Shown piece after piece: positions 60,330 through 64,000 of a stretch of DNA of 64,000 nt (position 1 is its first letter; each line of letters starts with the position of its first letter). The DNA lies in assembly GCF_041361465.1 (NCBI RefSeq), contig NZ_JBGKAC010000001.1, positions 1,426,001 to 1,490,000 of the forward strand, read 5' to 3'. Made by a program: the position numbers and the translations under genes. The notes under the pieces were generated by a model. That model saw only the letters and a program-made list of their open reading frames with translations, had not been told where the DNA came from and ran no database searches. This DNA is from Halobaculum sp. MBLA0143 (GTDB lineage: Archaea > Halobacteriota > Halobacteria > Halobacteriales > Haloferacaceae).

Positions 60330-60872
60330 TTACATATCCTCGCGGTCGTCGTTCGAGCCGTCCCCGTCGGGGTCGTCCGCGTCCGCGTCGTCGCGAGACG
60401 CTTCGCCGTCGTCCCCGTCCCGCGCGGGGCTGTCGACGGTCGGGTCACCGTCCGTCGCGGCCGCGAGCCGCCGGTCGGCCGCGCGGACGTACTCGGCCGC
60501 GACGGCCGGCTCCTCCTCGACGGTCGCCAGTGCGCGGTCGTAGCCGTGGACGAGTCGGTCGCGCAGCGGCCCCGTCGGGAGCTTGTTGCGTGCGACCGTC
60601 TCGGCGGTCTCGATCGCCGCCGTGAACTCCGTCGCTGGGGTGGTGTCGCCGTCACTCGCCGGGGTGCCGGCCGCCTCGTCGCCGCCGGGCAGCTCGCCGG
60701 GTGACACTGTGTCGTCGGGCGACGCCGGGTCGTCGGCGTCGTCCCGCCGGTCGCTCTCCGGGGCGGGGTCGTGGCGCGCCGGCGCGTCCGACTGCGTCCC
60801 CACTGCGCCGACGGCGGCGGCGTGCAGTTGGGCGAGCACGTCCTGAACGTCCGCGGGAACCTCGCCGCTCAC
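60330..60872 (-). CDS. Acidic helical protein, unknown
   Basis: A 180-residue protein. The GTG start gives VSGEVPADVQDVLAQLHAAA. A very acidic middle (SDRRDDADDPASPDDTVSPG) separates it from a helical part TAETVARNKLPTGPLRDRLV and a second acidic tail. Family not recognised; probably a haloarchaeal protein. Confidence 0.5.
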   Translation of the reverse strand: MSGEVPADVQDVLAQLHAAAVGAVGTQSDAPARHDPAPESDRRDDADDPASPDDTVSPGELPGGDEAAGTPASDGDTTPATEFTAAIETAETVARNKLPTGPLRDRLVHGYDRALATVEEEPAVAAEYVRAADRRLAAATDGDPTVDSPARDGDDGEASRDDADADDPDGDGSNDDREDM

Positions 60873-60959
60873 GGTCGAGTGACGGCCGGACGGTTGAAGT
60901 GTGTTCTCCACGAGCACGGCGACGAGTGGCCACGACGGCGGCCCCGTCGCGTCAGGTCT

Positions 60960-62543
60960 ATGTCGCCGGAGTGTCACAGGCTGACAGTGACACTCGGAGA
61001 TGTCGTGTCGGGGTGGCAGCGAGAGCGCACGGTCGTCGCCTGTGCGGCTGGCGTCGCGTCGTTGATCGCGGCCGGCACGGTCGTCGGGTTCGGTCGCCCG
61101 TGGGCCGTGTTCGCCGCGACGCGGGCCGCGTTCGCGGTCACGCCGGACGCGCTCGTCAGGGTCGGCATCACGGAGGTCGGCGGCGCCGCACAGCCGGTGT
61201 TCGCCGCTGCCGTCGCCGCCGGGCTCGTCGCCGGGCTCGCCGGGGCCGTCCCCCTCGGGCGCCGACTCGCCGACCGCGTCGGTGACCGACTGGCCCCCGC
61301 CGCCGTCGGACTGACACAGGCGACGCTCCTGTTGGCGGTCTCCGGCCGGCTCGTCTCGGCGGCCGTCGGCGGTGTCGCCGGCGGCGCGGTGGTGTTCGCG
61401 GCTGCGCCGACCGCCGACGCCGACGACGCCGGACGGCGTGGACTGCTCCGGAGCGTCGGCACCGCAGCGGCCGCGGTGGGGCTGGGCGTCCCCTTGGGAC
61501 TCCGGGGGAGCGGCGGCGGGACGGACGGCCGAGCGAGCGAGGGGAGCACGGCAGACGGCAGCGACACCGACGGCCGGTCCGTCCGCGGCCAGCTGTTCCA
61601 GGCGGCAGAACGGCGCTCACTCGCGGTGCCGGGCGTGGACGGGCTCGTGTCGCGCGACTTCTACGAGGTGGACATCAACGCGGCGAACCCCCGCGAGCGG
61701 CGCTCGGAGTGGGAACTGAGGGTGACCGGCGCCGTCGAGACGGAACAGACGCTCGACTTCGAGGCGCTGTCGTCGCTACGGACGGAACACCGATTCGTCA
61801 CGCTGCGGTGTGTCGGCGACCCTCTGAACGGGGAGAAGCTGGACACGGCGCTGTGGACTGGGGTGCCGGCCTCGGCAGTGTTGTCGGACGTGACGCTGGA
61901 GTCGGAGGCGACCCGAGTGATGGTCCGCGCGGACGACGGCTACTACATGGAGTTTCCAATCGAGGCGCTGGAGGACGCCTTCCTCGCGTTCGGGATGAAC
62001 GGCGGGCCACTTCCGCGAGCCCACGGCGCTCCCGTCAGGCTGCTCGTCCCCGGCCACTGGGGGGAGATCAACGTGAAGTGGCTCGCCGAGTTCGAGTTCA
62101 CGACGGAGGACAGACAGGGCTACTGGGAGAAACGCGGCTGGCACGGCACCGGGCCGGTCCACACCGTCGCCAAGCTCCACGGCGTGGAGACGACGGACGG
62201 GCGGGTCGTCGTCGGCGGCCACGCCTACGCCGGCACCCGAGGGCTGTCGGCCGTCGAGGTGTCGACGGACGGCGGCGAGACGTGGACGGAGGCGACGCTG
62301 TCGGAGCCGTTGCCCGGCCGGGTGCCCGCCGACGGCGACCCCCCAGAGGAGGTCGTCGCCGGGACGGCGACGGACGCCGCTCGACTCTGGCGTCACGAGT
62401 ACGAGGCGACGGCAGACCACGAGGTAGTCGTCCGGGCGGTAGAGGCGGACGGCACCGTCCAGCCACGACGACAGGGTGACGGGGAACCGTTCCCCTCCGG
62501 CGCGACCGGCTGGGTGTCCGAGACCGTCGACCCGACCGGCTGA
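60960..62543 (+). CDS. Membrane-anchored molybdopterin (sulfite-oxidase-fold) enzyme
   Basis: A 527-residue protein. About five membrane helices occupy the first 200 residues (TVVACAAGVASLIAAGTVVG onward). A linker leads to the molybdopterin domain: HRFVTLRCVGDPLNGEKLDT carries the ligand Cys, and HWGEINVKWLAEFEFTTEDR follows, then a Mo-dimerisation-like beta domain (VEVSTDGGETWTEATLSEPL). The active site is probably outside the cell. The stand-alone domain at 32116 is a relative (shared YWEKRG). The ATG is one of two possible starts; a GTG 27 bases later is an alternative. Confidence 0.8.
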   Translation: MSPECHRLTVTLGDVVSGWQRERTVVACAAGVASLIAAGTVVGFGRPWAVFAATRAAFAVTPDALVRVGITEVGGAAQPVFAAAVAAGLVAGLAGAVPLGRRLADRVGDRLAPAAVGLTQATLLLAVSGRLVSAAVGGVAGGAVVFAAAPTADADDAGRRGLLRSVGTAAAAVGLGVPLGLRGSGGGTDGRASEGSTADGSDTDGRSVRGQLFQAAERRSLAVPGVDGLVSRDFYEVDINAANPRERRSEWELRVTGAVETEQTLDFEALSSLRTEHRFVTLRCVGDPLNGEKLDTALWTGVPASAVLSDVTLESEATRVMVRADDGYYMEFPIEALEDAFLAFGMNGGPLPRAHGAPVRLLVPGHWGEINVKWLAEFEFTTEDRQGYWEKRGWHGTGPVHTVAKLHGVETTDGRVVVGGHAYAGTRGLSAVEVSTDGGETWTEATLSEPLPGRVPADGDPPEEVVAGTATDAARLWRHEYEATADHEVVVRAVEADGTVQPRRQGDGEPFPSGATGWVSETVDPTG

Positions 62544-62650
62544 GCGTCCACGGCGGTGTCGTCGACTGCGTCACTGTCTGCGAGGGTACCACCGCCTGCG
62601 TCACCGTCCACGACGGTGTTACTAACGGCTGGGCCCGTCGTTCGGTAGCC

Positions 62651-62656
62651 TTATTA
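62651..62656 (+). promoter_or_regulatory. TATA box of the ZIP-like gene
   Basis: ttatta lies 29 bases before the GTG at 62680; leaderless transcript expected. Confidence 0.55.
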
Positions 62657-62679
62657 ACGCCAGTCGTTCAGATAACAAC

Positions 62680-63573
62680 GTGAGCACACAGACGGCGGAG
62701 ACGGCGCGGGACGGAGACACGGCGGGTGCCGTCGGCGGCGTCGTCGCGACGGTGGCGTTGGTGGGCGTGTCGGCGGTCGCGGTGTACCTGGAGGCGGGCG
62801 ACGGCCTGGCGCCGTTCGCGGGCGACACGCCGGTGAAGCTGCTGTGGATCGGGTGGATCGCGTTCGTCTCGATGGGGCTGTCCGCCTGGATCGGGGGTCG
62901 GGTGTCGCGGGAACGGGCCCGGACGCTCGTGTGGGGGTACGGGCTCGCCAGCGGTGCGATGGTGACGAGCGCGTCCGTGTTCCTGCTGCCACAGGCGATC
63001 GCACAGTCGAAGTCGTTCGGCGGCTTCGGCATCGCGCTGGGGCTGCTCGTTGGCTACTCCGCACACGCGCTGGGGCACCGGCTGAGCCACGCCGACCTCC
63101 CGGGCGACCGGGCGATCCTGGAGCTGAGCGCCCACGCGACCACCGCGGGGCTCATCGTCGGCGTGATCTACGGCAACGTCCCGGACCTGGGGCTGTTGCT
63201 CGGCGTCTCGATCGTCTCGCACAAGGGACCGGCGGGGTACGCCGCCGCCAACCGCTACGTCGCCCGCGGCGGCGACTGGCGCGCGGTGTTGATCCCCGCC
63301 GCCGGCGTCGGCGTCGCCAGCCTGGCGGCGTCGTACCTGGCGCTCCCGACGGACGCGGCCGTCCGCGGGATCGTCTTCGGGTTCGCGGCCGGCGTGTTCG
63401 TCCACGTCGCCACGGACTTCCTCCCACGGTGCGAGTTGGGTTCGGAGATCCACGAGGCGTTGTCCGTCGAGGGTGACGCCCACGAACTGCTCGACCGCCT
63501 CCGCGTCCACGCCGTCGCGTCGACGAGCCTCGGCGCCTTCGCCGTCTTCCTCGCCTGGCTCGTCGTCGCCTGA
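62680..63573 (+). CDS. ZIP-like metal transporter family protein
   Basis: A 297-residue protein with about eight hydrophobic segments. GYSAHALGHRLSHADLPGDR and GLLLGVSIVSHKGPAGYAAA fit the ZIP pattern in which His and Gly/Pro residues of helices 4 and 5 form the metal path. Zinc, iron or manganese are possible. The N-terminus is a short acidic tail. The GTG start is supported by the TATA box at 62651. Confidence 0.65.
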   Translation: MSTQTAETARDGDTAGAVGGVVATVALVGVSAVAVYLEAGDGLAPFAGDTPVKLLWIGWIAFVSMGLSAWIGGRVSRERARTLVWGYGLASGAMVTSASVFLLPQAIAQSKSFGGFGIALGLLVGYSAHALGHRLSHADLPGDRAILELSAHATTAGLIVGVIYGNVPDLGLLLGVSIVSHKGPAGYAAANRYVARGGDWRAVLIPAAGVGVASLAASYLALPTDAAVRGIVFGFAAGVFVHVATDFLPRCELGSEIHEALSVEGDAHELLDRLRVHAVASTSLGAFAVFLAWLVVA

Positions 63574-63579
63574 GCCGTC

Positions 63580-63696
63580 GCGTTCGTCGCCTTCGTTCGC
63601 GAGTTGTCCGTCGCGTTCGTCGCCTTCGTTCGCGAGTTGTCCGTCGCGTTCGTCGCCTTCGTTCGCGAGTTGTCCGTCGCGTTCGTCGCCTTCGTC
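63580..63696. repeat. 33-base tandem repeat, about 3.5 copies
   Basis: Units start gcgttcgtcgcc at 63580, 63613 and 63646, with a partial fourth at 63679-63696. Copies are identical over the full 33 bases. It lies between the ZIP-like gene and the partial gene at 63712. On the minus strand it would read, in frame after that gene's stop, DGQLANEGDER repeats. Confidence 0.85.
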
Positions 63697-63711
63697 GTCC
63701 AGCCCTCTCTG

Positions 63712-64000
63712 CTACGGTCCGGGGTACTCCCGTTCGAGGTCGAGGTCGTCCGTCGACAGTTCGTCGTCCGTCTCGCCGGACTGCTCGTCGCCCGGTTCGC
63801 CGTCCCCGTCGTCCTCGTCGGTCCGAGTGCCGACCTTCCTGACGCCGTCCCCTTCGAACTCCGGGCGGATGTCCGACAGCAGTTCCTCCTCGCGTTCGTA
63901 CACCTCCTCCGGCTCCGGCGGCTCCGGCAGCGCTCCGGGCGCCTCGGCGACGTGTTCGATCCCCTCGTAGCCGTCGGGCGCCCGGCCGCCGTCGTCGAAC
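63712..64000 (-). CDS. Acidic protein, 5' end beyond the window
   Basis: About 95 residues are visible, ending GEPGDEQSGETDDELSTDDL and DLEREYPGP. EAPGALPEPPEPEEVYEREE and ELLSDIRPEFEGDGVRKVG make up the visible part. Unknown family. It may have lost a repeat-encoded C-terminal tail (see the 33-base repeat after its TAG). Confidence 0.5.
   Translation of the reverse strand, partial: FDDGGRAPDGYEGIEHVAEAPGALPEPPEPEEVYEREEELLSDIRPEFEGDGVRKVGTRTDEDDGDGEPGDEQSGETDDELSTDDLDLEREYPGP

Noticed and set aside
63580-63696. CRISPR array
   Set aside because: Identical 33-base units without spacers; a tandem repeat.
1-64000. Insertion sequences, integrases, prophage or plasmid genes
   Set aside because: No transposase, integrase or phage structural motif was found in any frame I read.

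Overview
The window comes from a halophilic archaeon (class Halobacteria). It is very GC-rich with strongly acidic proteins and many GTG starts. Genes are often leaderless, with a TATA-like box about 30 bases before the start codon. There are many twin-arginine lipoproteins, and several families are archaeal or haloarchaeal: Pus10, archaeal shikimate kinase, isopentenyl phosphate kinase, archaeal AdkA, TbsP-like regulator, DUF63 and Rsm22. The genus cannot be read from the sequence. I see no rRNA, CRISPR array, integrase, transposase or replication origin; most of the window is ordinary chromosome with a few AT-richer accessory patches.

Layout. 0-7.5 kb: RNase HII, a quinone-type methyltransferase, a pilin-like ORF, DUF309, a TbsP-like regulator, a membrane hydrolase, a beta-propeller lipoprotein, a GNAT enzyme and an SPFH protein. 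7.8-16.7 kb: aromatic amino acid genes (tyrA; chorismate mutase with shikimate kinase), the RNA enzymes Rsm22 and Pus10, a CPBP protease, UPF0173, and a decayed toxin-antitoxin pair. 16.8-22 kb: lipoproteins, galactokinase and tRNA-Thr. 22.1-27.8 kb: a complete sugar ABC importer with a TetR regulator. 28-36.5 kb: secreted proteins, glucose-6-phosphate isomerase, a molybdopterin enzyme, DUF63, a cupredoxin, a broken YbjQ gene, an MFS transporter and small membrane proteins. 36.6-40.8 kb: malate synthase, a low-molecular-weight phosphatase, AdkA and an erythromycin-esterase-like protein. 40.9-45.3 kb: a PotABCD-type ABC importer. 45.6-51.5 kb: OGG-like glycosylase, aldo/keto reductase, isopentenyl phosphate kinase, an accessory cassette (DUF488, OB-fold-like protein, DUF4326) and mevalonate kinase. 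51.6-64 kb: ornithine cyclodeaminase family enzyme, a Cys-rich secreted protein, LeuRS, a second DUF309, an AT-rich orphan gene, NUDIX, tRNA-Leu(CAA), a membrane-anchored sulfite-oxidase-fold enzyme and a ZIP-like transporter.

How the genes work together. The sugar importer, galactokinase, glucose-6-phosphate isomerase and TbsP-like regulator fit sugar uptake and control of glycolysis and gluconeogenesis. Malate synthase serves C2 carbon assimilation. Mevalonate kinase and isopentenyl phosphate kinase are two steps of the archaeal isoprenoid route. Shikimate kinase, chorismate mutase and prephenate dehydrogenase serve aromatic amino acid synthesis.

The parts most worth a second look are the DUF488/OB/DUF4326 cassette, the AT-rich orphan gene at 57.7 kb with a possible RNase H-like core, two genes interrupted by single reading-frame lesions (toxin-antitoxin and YbjQ), a pilin ORF that runs antisense through a whole methyltransferase gene, and several tandem repeats whose periods are multiples of three.
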